From Macrotis lagotis (lineage: Eukaryota > Chordata > Mammalia > Peramelemorphia > Peramelidae), in assembly GCF_037893015.1 (NCBI RefSeq), contig NC_133658.1, positions 252,718,518-252,782,517 on the forward strand: a DNA stretch of 64,000 nucleotides, in the 5' to 3' direction. Of the stretch, positions 34,660 through 45,880 are shown in pieces. Every line of letters begins with the position of its first letter. Position 1 is the stretch's first letter. The notes below the pieces were generated by a model. It was not told where the DNA came from and did no database searches. It saw nothing but the letters and a program-made list of their open reading frames with translations. The position numbers and the translations under genes were made by a program.

Positions 34660-35580
34660 ATTTTTTAAAAAATTTATTTAAAAAATTTTTATATCACATC
34701 AATTTCTGAACAGATCACTTCTTCCCTTTCATAGCATGCCATCTCTTGTAGCAAAGATTTAAAAAGAAAAAAAGAAAAACAAGCAATTCATCAAAATTAA
34801 CCAATACATAAACCATGTCTGACATGGAAACTAACATGTCCTTAGTTGCCCACCTTTGCAAAGAAGCAGTAGATATACTTTCTCAACTCTTTTTCTGGGG
34901 CCAAGCTTAGTCACTATAATTAAAATTCAGGTTTCATTTTATCATTTCTACATATAATACAGTATTATATGTATATGTATGTATTTTGTATATTTTCTTT
35001 CTATTTTTAGTTTATTTGATTCTACATTAATTCATGTAAGTCTCAAGTTTTCTGAATTCTTTTATCATCATTCATTATGATATATCATCATTTAATCTTA
35101 TTCATGTGCCCCTATTTGTTTATCAACTCCCTAATCAATATGTTTCCCAGCAACTTGGTTTCCAGTTCTTTGCTACTACAAAAAGTACTGCTATAAATAT
35201 GTTTGCATAAATAGAACTTTTCTTTCTTTTTTGACTTCTTTGACTCCTAGCAGTGGAATTTCTGTATCAGAGGATGTGAATAGTCTAGTCACTTTTTTTT
35301 TAAAAGCATAATTTTACTTTATAGAAAGATGGACAAATTCCATCAACAAAATCTTAATGTGCCTAAAGTTCCATAGTTCCTCCTAACCTATTAATATTTC
35401 TTATTATCTTGGATAATTTGCTACATTTGAGGGGGAACTTTGGAGTTATTTTGACTCGTATTTCTATCATTGTTAATGATTTGGAGCAATCTTTCATATG
35501 ATTGTTAAAATCATATGTTAAATATTTTCAATTTTTTGAGGGCTGTCTATTTATGTCCTGCAATTTTATCCATTAGGGAA
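34660..35580 (-). repeat. Older L1-related 3' region, antisense
   Basis: CATTAATTCATGTAAGTCTC, TCAACTCCCTAATCAATATG, TTTGCTACTACAAAAAGTAC, TGCTATAAATATGTTTGCAT. Diverged but collinear with L1 3' sequence. Confidence 0.6.
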
Positions 35581-35959
35581 TAATTGCTAAATATTTTTTT
35601 CTAACATACAAAAGATGGAAACAAAGGTGGTAATAGAGGATGAATAGAAAAGTACAGCATAGTACTATAACAACAGTGTTAGAATAGTTAAAGTTTTGAG
35701 AAAGCCCAGATTGGCAAAGGAAACTAAGAACAACTGAAAGGGTCAGTATTTGATGGATATTATTTTAGTCCAGTCCTTTTTTTTCTCTGAGGAGAGCAGA
35801 GTTGCCAATATCTGACCACAACCTCCTTTTGGTAAGATTCAAAGACTTCAGTGGAGAAGTCTTTTCTTACCTCCATGTGAGTCTCATCTAGATTAATCCA
35901 GGTGGATCTAATTTGTATGAGTGGAAACAAAACATCAACCACAGAACTCCTTTGCTTAC

Positions 35960-36240
35960 AGTAACAATGCCTAACATTTGAAGAGCATATTAAAGTTAGC
36001 AAGCATTTTACACACATTACCTCATTTGATAAGAACCCTTACAGTCAAGTAAACAGAGATTATGTCAAAAGATCACAGATCTATAGCTGGAAGAACCTAC
36101 AGTGTCACCTAGTCCATCACCTTCACTGTGTAGCTGAAGAAACTGAGGTTCAGCAAGCAGAGACTAAATGACTTGCCCAAAGTCACAAAAGAAGTGACAT
36201 TGATAGAAACTATATATCCAAGACTTGGCTTCTTTTCACC
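35960..36240 (-). repeat. MIR and CORE-SINE fragments, antisense
   Basis: TTACACACATTACCTCATTT, then AGCTGAAGAAACTGAGGTTC, then ATGACTTGCCCAAAGTCAC. Confidence 0.65.
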
Positions 36241-36724
36241 AAATGCTAGTTTCACAATGAACGCCCATAGCCAATAAGAAATAAACTCACTTATCAAAGC
36301 AGATAGTAAAAAAAAAGTAGAAATCCAAGTTTTCTGCCAAAAAATTGATAGAAATCAGAGAAAATATACATATCATAAGAGATGATACCGAATGAATGAG
36401 TTCTTTCATTGGAAGCAAGATAATTCAGTTCAACTAAGAAAGAGAATTTCAGATCTTATACCCAATAGGAAAATTTCCCAAAGTCTCTAGTGTAGCAAGT
36501 TAGAGATTTGGACACAATAGGGTTGGTACTCCTCTACATGTCAGATTCTTGTCTGTATCATTCTCTCTTCAGGGACTTGGAAGTTGGAACTTCCTGGAAC
36601 TGGAAGCCCAAAAAAGTAGGTTATTTCTTCTGTTCATTTTTCACTAATTCCACCCCTGACTCAGGCAAAGGACATTGAGTAATAGGAGGAAGGAGTACCA
36701 TACAATTAGTCCTTTGAATTAAAA

Positions 36725-36825
36725 GTGTGTGTGTGTGTACACATGGATATATTTTACATACATGTTAGTATATATGCACATACATATATTCTCTCTCTCT
36801 GTGTAAGTGTATATATATGTTTTTA
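36725..36825. repeat. Degenerate TG/TA/TC microsatellite cluster
   Basis: (GT)8, then interrupted ATACAT units, (CT)5 and (TA)4. Confidence 0.85.
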
Positions 36826-36834
36826 TCTCCATAG

Positions 36835-36930
36835 ACTATAAACTTCATGAAGGCAAGAGCTATTTTGTTTTTATCTTTGTATCTCCAGTAGTTAGAGATA
36901 TCTGCACATAATAGAGACAGAAATTATGCT
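36835..36930 (+). repeat. L2 3'-end fragment
   Basis: ATAGACTATAAACTTCATGA, GGCAAGAGC, then TTTGTATCTCCAGTAG. Confidence 0.65.
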
Positions 36931-37374
36931 TGCTAAGCTCCAGGAACTGTGCTAAGCTCTAAGGTAATAAATACAAGCAAGCAAAATAGTCCTTCAAAGA
37001 GCTTGCATTTAATGGAGGAATGCAACATGTTTAGGGATGCTGAAAAGAGAAAGGGGATATCTTAATGGTGTCATGGTAACAAAACTGAGATATTGTGGGG
37101 ACTCTCAGATCCAGGCAGATAAGGCAAAAAACTCATCTATGAGAACTGGGTGAGCCAGATGGAATATAAATATCTGATAGGTTAGAGATGGTTAAAGAAT
37201 AGATCCAGATCCAGAGACATAATTGATGTTTAATAAATACTTGTTTAGGTAAAAGGGAGGTTAGTACTTCTAAAAAATCATCTGAAGAATAATTATATTT
37301 CAATATAAGACTATATGAATTTGTATTTTTCTTATTTGTTTAATAAAACATTTTAGACTTGCTATCTTTAAATT

Positions 37375-37636
37375 TGGTATAGCTAAGAGGTACAAGGATA
37401 CAGTAATAGGCCTTGAGTAAGGATGACTTGTCTTCCTGAGTTCAAATCTGGTCTCAGATACTTACTAGCTTTGTGACCCTGGGCAAATCACATAGCCCAC
37501 TTTGCCTCAGTTTCCTCATCTGTAAAATGACCTGGAGAAGGAAATGACAAACTACTCCAATATATTTGCCAAGAAAATTTCAGATAAGGTCATAAAGAGT
37601 CAGATATGACTGAAAAATGACTGAACAACAATTTTT
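37375..37636 (+). repeat. MAR1-type SINE, target of an L1 insertion
   Basis: GAGTTCAAATCTGGTCTCAG, CTGTAAAATGACCTGGAGAA, ending TGACTGAACAACAATTTTT. Its last bases form the first copy of the L1 target-site duplication. Confidence 0.9.
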
Positions 37637-38112
37637 TTTAATAAAAGAAAGATTTTATTTATTTTGAGTTTTACAATTTCCCCCCCTAATCTTGGTTCCC
37701 TCCTCCACCCCCCACAGAAAGCAGTCTGTTAGTCCTTACATTGTTTCCATGGTATACATTGATCTAAGTTGAATGTGATGAGAGAGAAATCATATCCTTA
37801 AGGAAGAAAAATAAAATATAAGAGATAGCAAAATTACTTAATAACTTTTTTTAAATATTATAAGTAATAGTCTTCCCACAATTCTTTCTCTGGATACAGA
37901 TGATATTCTCTATCACATATAGCTCAAAATTGGGCCTGATAGTTGCACTGATGGAATGAGCAAGTCTATTAAGGTTAATCATCACCCCCATGTTGCTGTT
38001 ACGGTGTACAGTGTTCTTCTGGTTCTGCTCATCTCGCTCAGCATGAGTTCATGCAAATCCTTCCAGGCTTCCCTGAATTCACATCCCTCCTGGTTCCTAA
38101 CAGAACAATGTT
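37637..38112 (-). repeat. L1 3' end, antisense (L1-A, proximal to right arm)
   Basis: 5'-truncated L1 flanked by GAACAACAATTTTT at 37,623-37,636 and 38,113-38,126, so this is the intact original insertion. Near-duplicate of L1-B at 44,573-45,034. Confidence 0.9.
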
Positions 38113-38268
38113 GAACAACAATTTTTAAATTTATATTTGGGTATTTATTTTTCCTTAATTATAATATTTTCTGAAATTAACAAACTCCAAATTAAGAAGG
38201 CATTTTCATATACACAGAAGAACAGAAAAAGAGGATTGATTGTATAGGAGATGTCAGATCTCTATGAT
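37637..38268 (+). repeat. Direct repeat bracketing the right arm, proximal copy
   Basis: L1-A plus about 140 bp of unique flank (ATATTTGGGTATTTATT ... ATTGATTGTATAGGAGAT ... AGATCTCTATGAT). The same sequence, with the same L1 truncation point, recurs in the same orientation at 44,573-45,192. Confidence 0.92.
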
Positions 38269-39141
38269 ACATAACTGAGACCTGAGTTGAGTCTTAGAGG
38301 AACACTGGGACTTAAGGAAGAGATCGGAAGATGGTACTCCAGGGACACAGAGACAGGACTAATTAGAAGACAGAAAACAGATTCATTAGTAGCAGACATA
38401 TTTGGGAAAAAAATCTAATAGACAACTGGATTTTGATTAATAGAAGCTGGGTTCAAATCTTTGACATAGGACAAGCTACTTTATCTCTTTGGGACAGGAA
38501 TCTTTTTCATTAATTAGCTTCCAGGGCTGTTGTGCGATAAATGCTTGAGCAAATGAGTTATAATATTGGAAAGGTACTTTGTTGGTAGCTAGCTATATGC
38601 TTCTTATACTTTGTTTTAAAATTAGAGCTGTTTGTATGAAATACCTTTGTATAATGAGAAGAAGTCTGGGACTTTGAATCAAGAGATCTGGGTGTAAATC
38701 CTACCTTGATAACTGTAAGGATTGACCCTGGACAAGTTATTTCTCTTCCTTGAGCTCCATTGACTTCATCTACCAAATGGAAATTTGTCCTCTCTAGCTC
38801 CTGAGGTTGTTTTGAGAATGCTTTGGAAATCTGAATTCTGTACAAATGGAAATTGTTTCTCCTGGATTATAAATTATTATAAATTCCTTGAGGGCAGGAT
38901 TTAGGTATTGTTTGTTCTTGTTTTCCTCTCTGTGTTTTGCACAAGTTAGATGCTATAAGTGATCTTTGTTCTCAGATGTCACCTTATAAAAGGTCTTGAA
39001 TTTAGACTTTAGGTTGCAGGCAGTGGGGGTGGGTTAGAGAGGAGATAATACAGGAATAGAGAGTTTTGTCCAGAAATGTCTTGTGCAAAGTTCTCAGCTT
39101 TTGTACATCCAGAAAATTTATAAATGATTGTTGACTTGTTT

Positions 39142-39985
39142 TGTTTTCATTAAGCACTCATGGGTTATAGGATTTAGAGTTAGAATAAACCTTTAGAGAC
39201 CATCTAGTCCAGGGGTTCTTACTCTAAGAATCATGAACTTAGTTTAAAAATCTTTTGATGGTCATATTTCAATAATAATCCTATGTGTTTTATTCTATGC
39301 ATACATAAACCATTACTCTGAAAAGGATTCCATTAAACTGCTGGAGGAGTCCATGACACATAAAGACAACTTCTGATCTGATCTATACTCCCTTTTAATG
39401 TGTTGTTTTTATTTTTTAAGAATTTATTCTGTGGTGAGTTTTTAATACTATATCACTTCCCAATGATCCTCCCCCCTCCACATACACACACACACACACA
39501 CACACAAACACACATACACGTTTATAAATTGCCTGCCTGTGTAAAGAGAAAGTCTAGTAAGCAAAACAAATCCACAAATTTGCCAAGTCTGACAATGTAT
39601 ACTTCTTCCACTTCTATTTCCACTTCTTCTCTGAGAGAAGCATGCATCCATATCAGTCCTTAGGAGTCATCAGTTCTGATTCTTTCAATGCTCTTTCCCT
39701 TAACATTATGTTGGTCATTGACAAAATTATTCCTCTGGTTCTGCTTGCTTCATAGTCCTTCAATATCAAGTAATTTTCTCTGAATCTTCCACATTTGTCA
39801 TTTCTTTCTGGTATGACCATATGCTTCAATTTGACCTATAATTCCTATTTTTCTTCCAGTTGCTTACCACCACAAAAACTACTGCTATAAATAGTATATA
39901 GATGAGACTTTTTTATTTTGTTCTCCTTGAAGTGGTTTCCCTCAGACATTTTTTTGTTTGCTTTTGCAAGGCAATGGAGTTAAGT
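39142..39985. repeat. Segment retained only in the right arm
   Basis: Includes an hAT-like piece (about 39,195-39,365, CTAGTCCAGGGGTTCTTAC, GGAGTCCATGACAC), an antisense L1-related piece (about 39,410-39,935) with a (CA)n tract at 39,482-39,505, and the complete 3' end of an antisense SINE. The left arm jumps across this interval. Confidence 0.8.
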
Positions 39986-40085
39986 GACTTGCCCAAGATC
40001 ACACAGCTAGGTTATTATAAAGTGTTTGAGACTGGATTTGAATTCAGGGCCAGTGCTCTAGCCACTGCACCCCGTATCTGCCCCC
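39955..40085 (-). repeat. Short SINE, antisense (mirror of 13,436-13,545)
   Basis: TTTTGCAAGGCAATGGAGTT through to CCCGTATCTGCCCCC. The complete 3' end shows that the left-arm copy was truncated later. Confidence 0.88.
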
Positions 40086-40132
40086 ATCAAAGACTGTTTA
40101 CTGGTTCTTCTTGTGGTCAATCTCCTCCTACC

Positions 40133-40314
40133 TTTTTTTTTTAGGTTTTTTTTTTGCAAGGCAAATGGGGTTAAGTGGCTTGCCCAAGGCCACACAGCTA
40201 GGTAATTATTAAGTGTCTGAGACCGGATTTGAACCCAGGTACTCCTGACTCCAAGACTGGTGCTTTATCCACTACGCCACCTAGCCGCCCCTACTACGCC
40301 ACCTAGCCGCCCCT
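40133..40314 (-). repeat. Short SINE private to the right arm
   Basis: 10 bp duplication TCCTCCTACC at 40,123-40,132 and 40,315-40,324. The left arm has the intact empty site at 13,389-13,398. The 5' end of this copy carries a perfect 22 bp tandem duplication (40,271-40,292 / 40,293-40,314). Confidence 0.96.
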
Positions 40315-40439
40315 TCCTCCTACCTTTGAACAGAAAAGGAAACTAAGGTCTAGAGAAGAAAAGGAACTTGTCCAAGACTACATAGATTAATAAGTGGCAA
40401 AGCCAGGGTTTGAACCTTTTGAAGAAGACAATATGAAAA

Positions 40440-41600
40440 CAGTATAAGATGGATTGTTTTGGGGAGACCTACCAGGAATCTATCAAGGTGATACATATAA
40501 TTATGAGATGATGAGAACTTGGACAAAGATGGTGGTAGTAGAACAGGAAAGAAGGGGCAGGTGGAGTGACATTAAAGAAAATGCCACATGATTTGATTAC
40601 TGAGTCGATATGAGGAGAGTAGAGGAAGTAAAAGATTCCAATTCATTTTTCGGTGCAACCTATTGTGTGCAAAGAAAACTGGAGAATTTTGGTACAATTG
40701 ACAGAAAAAATACAGAAAGACAGCTCTTTTTAAGGGACATAATGCATGAGTTTGAAGACCTGCTGGGATGGTTAGGCAGAGATGTCCCGTAGTCACTTGG
40801 AGATAGAGTAATAGAAGTCAGGACAGCAGTTGGCTCTGTGGATATAGACTTGGAAGTCACTTCTGGAGGTAGTAAAAGTTAAATTAGTAAGATTTAGAGT
40901 CATCTGAATTAGGCAAAGCAAAGAAAGAAAGGCCAAGGACTGAGCCTTGGGAACTGTCTGCTTTTAAGACAAGAGGTAGGGGGCAGCTAGGTGTCGTAGT
41001 AGATAAAGCACTGACCTTGGAGTCAGGAGTACCTGGGTTCAAATCCGGTCTCAGACACTTAATAATTACCTAGCTGTGTGGCCTTGGGCAAGCCACTTAA
41101 CCCCATTTGCCTTGCAAAAACCTAAAAAAAAAAAAGACAAGAGGTAACAGAGAAGAAGGCCAGAAAGAGGAGAACCAAGAAGTTGCACTATCCTGGAAGA
41201 CAGGAGAAAGGGTGAACCTCAAGAAAACAGGGATGGGCTGTAGTATTTGTTGTAGAGAGATCTAGGTAGATGTGACTAGAGAAAAATGCCTAGAAAGAAA
41301 CTAGTTTCAGAAAAGGGGAGTTCATAAGAATATAGGATTTATTCCTGGAAGGACCTGATGTCTGATGCAATGCACTTAGTGTGCATTTGGAAGAAGTAGA
41401 GACCAAGAAAGAGGAAATGACTTACCCAAGGTGAGAAAACATAGAGGATGAAGGGTTTGTGCCAAGGCTCTGACTCCAAATTCAGTGCTCTTTTCACTAT
41501 CTTAAACAGATTCCTCCTGGAAGCCAGATTGTAAGGGGTTAGGGTAAAAAGTGAGAGAGTAGAAGCAAGGAATGTAGACTTCTCTTTTTTTTAGAAGCTT
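40440..41600 (-). repeat. L2 antisense with nested MIR, in right arm
   Basis: Mirror of 12,275-13,315, interrupted by the SINE at 40,979-41,133. The plus-strand ORF starting MRRVEEVK is a shadow of L2. Confidence 0.75.
40979..41133 (+). repeat. Short SINE private to the right arm
   Basis: 13 bp duplication AAGACAAGAGGTA at 40,966-40,978 and 41,134-41,146. The left arm has the single-copy empty site at 12,731-12,743. Confidence 0.96.
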
Positions 41601-41664
41601 CATAGCTAGGTTGTCCAGTATCCTTTACATTAAAGAGAAGTAATAATGATCATAATTGCTCCTG

Positions 41665-41985
41665 AACTTTTTGAACTGATATTTTATTTTTCCAGTTATA
41701 TATTATAAAAGTTTTCCAACATTCATATTACATGCTTTTGCATATTTTAAAGTTCTATAATTTCCTTCCACCCTCTCTCCTCAGTGGCGAATACATACAC
41801 ATTTGTGTTTAACATGTTTACAGATCATTCATTTTCCGCATGAGAAATTAGGATTAAGGGAAAAGAAGGAAAACCATGAGTTGGGAACGAAAAAACATGA
41901 GAAATTTTAAAAAGTGAATGTAATATTCACTCAGATTATGAAGGGTTTTTGTTTTGTTCTTTTTCCTCTGGATGTAGATTGCATG
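41665..41985 (-). repeat. L1 3' end in right arm
   Basis: Reverse complement of 11,890-12,205 with only about two differences visible at the 3' end. Confidence 0.85.
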
Positions 41986-42495
41986 TCCCTAGCAGGTCTC
42001 CTAGGATTGTCCTAGCTCTTGAACTCTTTAAAATTTATAAGAATACAACCCTCTGAAGTAAGTGACCTGCTAGTAACCTGACTTTTCTGTTGCAGAAACT
42101 GAGGCTCAGAAAGTGACTTGTCCAAGGGAAGTTACCCAGCTGGCAAATATCAGAGCCAAGTGTCAAACGTAGGCCTGTTAAGCAAGTCCTGTGTTATTTT
42201 TTACTTTTGGGGCAATGTGGAAAGGACAGTGATTTCTTTCTTGATCTGACCTCTCCATAGAACACCCAGTTCTGTTCCAGCCTCCGGGAGCTATGATGCA
42301 CCCCACTCAACTCCTAGCAGACAAAGCCTGCCAAAAGTCCTCCCTTGGACTTAAGGGATAACCAAAATCTGGAGGGGGAAGGGTACTGGCTGAGGTCCCA
42401 TCTGTCAATCTTCCCCTATCAGGTCTGTGTCTCTGATGTGAATACTTCACTCTAAGTAAAAACTTCTTCTCTGTGCCCCCCCCCCCCCCCCCCAG

Positions 42496-42611
42496 GCAAG
42501 AGGCTCCAGGAATGGTGCTGTGTGATCCTCTGCTTCTCCCTCATCGCCTTCAATCTGTGCCATCTTCTTCGGCTTGCTAGTCTGGAGCACACTCACCTGG
42601 TGCTGCTGGGA
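42496..42611 (+). pseudogene. PEDS1: Duplicate, inverted PEDS1 exon 2
   Basis: All 116 bases match the reverse complement of the real exon 2 (11,264-11,379), including the acceptor CAG, both candidate donors (GTATGT, GTGAGT) and the reading frame. A C18 tract precedes it. It lies about 20 kb upstream of the promoter on the opposite strand, so it cannot be used by the normal PEDS1 transcript. It could in principle be spliced into a divergent plus-strand transcript starting in the CpG island. No other PEDS1 exon lies beside it, so it is best called a duplicated exon fragment. Its lack of any mutation suggests recent origin or gene conversion from the working copy. Confidence 0.93.
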
Positions 42612-44572
42612 GTATGTGAGTATGTGAAGAAATCAGGATGTTTTGTGGCCTGAGAGGGGGGAAGTATCTGTGATTTCAATCTGCTTGACCTGTTTACCTA
42701 TGAAACTGGATACTGGATCAAGTGATTTTCTTGGGAAAGATGACCAAGGAACGGGGTGGAGAAGCATGGTCATCTAAGGATAAATGTGTGGTAAAAAGAA
42801 CCCTGGTTTTGTCATAGATCCTGGCTGTGACTTTTATCCCTGTTACTTAATGTGTGACCCTGAACAAATCAGTGTACCTCTGCACCTTCTTTTTGAGAGA
42901 GATTGCATTCATTTATCCCTCAGGAATGATATAACATGAAATACTTTCCTAAATTTTGTATTGTGATCAAGCAAAAGGCTCATGTCCTGGTCCAACACAG
43001 GAGCCAAGAACCTAAGATCTTTATATGGGTAAAATGGGTTAAGAAAAACTGTCCTGGGAGTTCTCAATCTCTCTGATTAATTTTAGTCTCAGATTATTTC
43101 TGAATTTGGGCTTTTTTGCTTTTATCAATCTAGATCCTCTTTTAAATTCAAGTTGTTTCATGTGAGGAAGAGGAGGAGAAAAAGATGGAATTCTGGTAAT
43201 TTGGGCATCTAGCACCCAAGTCCTAGAGAGTGACCAGGCTCAAATTCAGGTCTGGCAGTTTGAGAGAGTCAGACTCCTATTTTTAGTTATGTATGTATTG
43301 ATTGGAAAAGTAGTGTCAATATATTAGAGAGGAAAGAGACTGGATTAAGTCTAAGAATCTGGGTTCAAATTTCTGCTACTTTGCAATTTCAAACACTTCC
43401 CTTTGGTGCCAGCAAAAGTTCCTTCCAACTTTCAGACTGGTGAGCATTCTATTAGGAAGTTCTATCTTGTAGGCTAAAAAGGAATCAGAATAAAAAAAAA
43501 ACCATCAGAAGGCTTTTGCATTTCTCCAGCTATGTGATCATGAGGACCAGGGTTGTGATAGTGGGTTCTAAAGGAAGGGTGAAATGTGGAGTCATTGTAG
43601 AAGAATTAGCAGGACTCAAGGAGTCCAGAGACCAGCCTGGGGAAAGAGGGAGGCTTTGTGTTAAAGCACTTCCTGACTCCCTCTCTTCTTTTAAGGGAGA
43701 TGATAGGACTGCTCCTGCAGTTAGACTAGCTTAATTAGGCTTGGGTGCTGTGTTGGAAACACACTAGGTGAGGATGAAATGTTTGGTGTGGGGCTGGGAA
43801 GAGGTTGTTTTCTCTTTAACTGCATTGTTCTGATTGAGTTTATGACCTGGGGACCTGGATAAATAGATCAAGGTTCTGGCCCTCTTGTTCTGTAGGCCCA
43901 GTAAAACAGGCATTGTGGTTGTTTAGAGTATTTCAAAAAAGACTTCTCATTTGGATAAATCACTTGGGCAGTAGCAGGTAGGAATTTCCAACCCGAGTAG
44001 AAGACCACGATTCTAGTCCTGAGGCTGCTATTTACCATTCCTTTATAATATTTAAGCAAGCCAGTTCTCTGAGTCTCAATTTCCTTTTCTGTCAATGACA
44101 GTAATCTACTATATTCCTTCCTACATCTATTATTTTAAAATTATTTTCTATTTATTTTTATACGGTTTCCTTTGTTTTTTCTTTGCCTATTTCTTTTTTT
44201 TAAGACATTCATTTAAAAAATGAGTTCCAAACTCTTTCCCTCTCTCCTGCTCCTGTCTCTTCCCCATTTGAATGGCATTGAGATGGCAAACAATGTGCTG
44301 TTCCAATTATAAATGGGAAATCATACAAAACATTTCCCTAACAGCCATACTACAAAAAGTAATAAGAAAAAGCAAGAAACATAAAGTAAAATAAAAGGTA
44401 TGCTTCAGTCTTATATTTAGAGTTCCTCAATTCTTTCTCTAATATTTTTCATCATGGATCCTTTGGAACTGTCTTGGATCATTGTTTGATCAGAGTAGTT
44501 AAGTCTTTCATCGATTAGCAGTGCTACAAAGTATTGCTATAACTATATACAATGTTCTTACTTCTCACTTCT

Positions 44573-45034
44573 TTAAAGAAAGATTTTATTTCAGTTTTAC
44601 AATTTTTCCCCCTAATCTCGCTTCCCTCCCCCCCACCCCCCACAGAAGGCAGTCTGTTTGTCTTTATATTGTTTCTGTGGTATACATTGATCTAAGTTGA
44701 ATGTGATGAGAGAGAAATCATATCCTTAAGGAAGAAAAATTATAGCAAAATTACATAATAAGATAACTTTTTTTTTTAAATTAAAGGTAATAGTCTTTCC
44801 ACAATTCTTTCTCTGGATACAGATGATATTTTCCATTGCAAATAGCTCAAAATTAGGCCTGATTGTTGCACTTATGGAATGAGCAAGTCCATTAAGGTTG
44901 ATCATCACCCCCATGTTGCTGATAGGTGTACAATGTTCTTCTGGTTCTGCTTATCTAGCTCAGCATCAGTACATGCAAATCCTTCTTGGCTTCCCTGAAT
45001 TCCCATCTCTCCTGGTTTCTAACAGAACAATGTT
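44573..45034 (-). repeat. L1-B, apparent hybrid L1 3' end
   Basis: Upstream of its last ~80 bp it matches L1-A (AACTTAGATCAATGTATACC, CAGACTGC). Its 3' terminal part matches the donor-side L1 at 8,345-9,120 instead (GCCTTCTG, GGGAAGC, GGGGGAAAAATTG, CTTTCTTTAAAG). Confidence 0.75.
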
Positions 45035-45192
45035 GAACAACAACTTTTAAATTTATATTTGGGTATTTCTTTTTTCCTTAATTATAATATTTTCTGAAAT
45101 TGTTAACAAAGTCCAAATTAAGAAGGCATTTTCATATACATAGAAGAATAGAAAATGAGGATTGATTGTATAGGAGATTAGATCTCTATCAT
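44573..45192 (+). repeat. Direct repeat bracketing the right arm, distal copy
   Basis: L1-B plus unique flank, collinear with 37,637-38,268. Only the flank-side copy of the target-site duplication (GAACAACAACTTTT, 45,035-45,048) is present. The other side runs directly into arm sequence, so this copy is secondary. Confidence 0.92.
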
Positions 45193-45208
45193 GTGTAATT
45201 TGTTTGCC

Positions 45209-45348
45209 TTTTTTTTAAGGTTTTTACAAGGCAAATGGGGTTAAGTGGCTTGCCCAAGGTCACACAGCTAAGTCATTATTAAGTGTCTGAGGCTGGTATT
45301 CCTGACCCCAGGGTCAGTGCTCTATCCACTGTACTACCTAGCTGCCCC
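45209..45348 (-). repeat. Short SINE, antisense
   Basis: 10 bp duplication TTTGTTTGCC / TTTGTTTACC at 45,199-45,208 and 45,349-45,358. An internal deletion removes part of the B-box region. Confidence 0.92.
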
Positions 45349-45399
45349 TTTGTTTACCTTTTTAAGCATATAAATTCAGTCTGTAGCTTTAAGTAGTCC

Positions 45400-45880
45400 T
45401 GCTTATCTGTGATTCTTATTAGTTTTCTTCCAGTTTTCTTTTGTGTCTTGAAAAATGCCCTCTTTCCTTTTCTTTTTATTTCCCTCCCCCTTTTCAGTCT
45501 CTTCTTATCATTTGTACCTCCTGCCCAAGAAAAACTAAGCCCATGTAACAAATATGAATAGTCCAGCAAAACAAATGGCCACATTAACTGTGAGAGAAAA
45601 TGCATGTCTCACCTTGAGGTCATCACTTTTCTGTCAAGATAGTTAGCATGTTTTATCAGTGGTCCTATGGAATCATGGTTGATCATCAAAATTTTCAGGT
45701 TTTTCAAATTTTTTAAAATTTAATTATTGTATCAGTTGTCCCTCTTGTTCTGCTCACTGCTCAACATCAGTTCATATGAGTATTCTGAGGTTTTTCCCAA
45801 GCTTTACCATTTGTCATTTCTTATGGTACAATTTTCCATTGTATCAATTTACTATAATTTGTCTAGATATTCATGGGAGA
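45400..45880 (-). repeat. Old L1-related 3' region, antisense
   Basis: AGTCTCTTCTTATCATTTGT, CTTGTTCTGCTCACTGCTCA, ACATCAGTTCATATGAGTAT. Diverged. Confidence 0.55.

Larger units (their letters stand above)
38281..44570 (-). repeat. Right arm of large inverted duplication
   Basis: Reverse-complement copy of 9,282-14,341, about 6.29 kb. The extra length is accounted for by two SINE insertions (40,133-40,314 and 40,979-41,133), about 830 bp (about 39,142-39,985) missing from the left arm and about 70 bp (38,312-38,381) missing from the left arm. It contains a duplicate PEDS1 exon 2 on the plus strand. Confidence 0.95.

Noticed and set aside
38281..44570. Right arm as a second, functional PEDS1 copy
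   Set aside because: Only exon 2 is present. No exon 1, promoter or later exons lie next to it in the right orientation.
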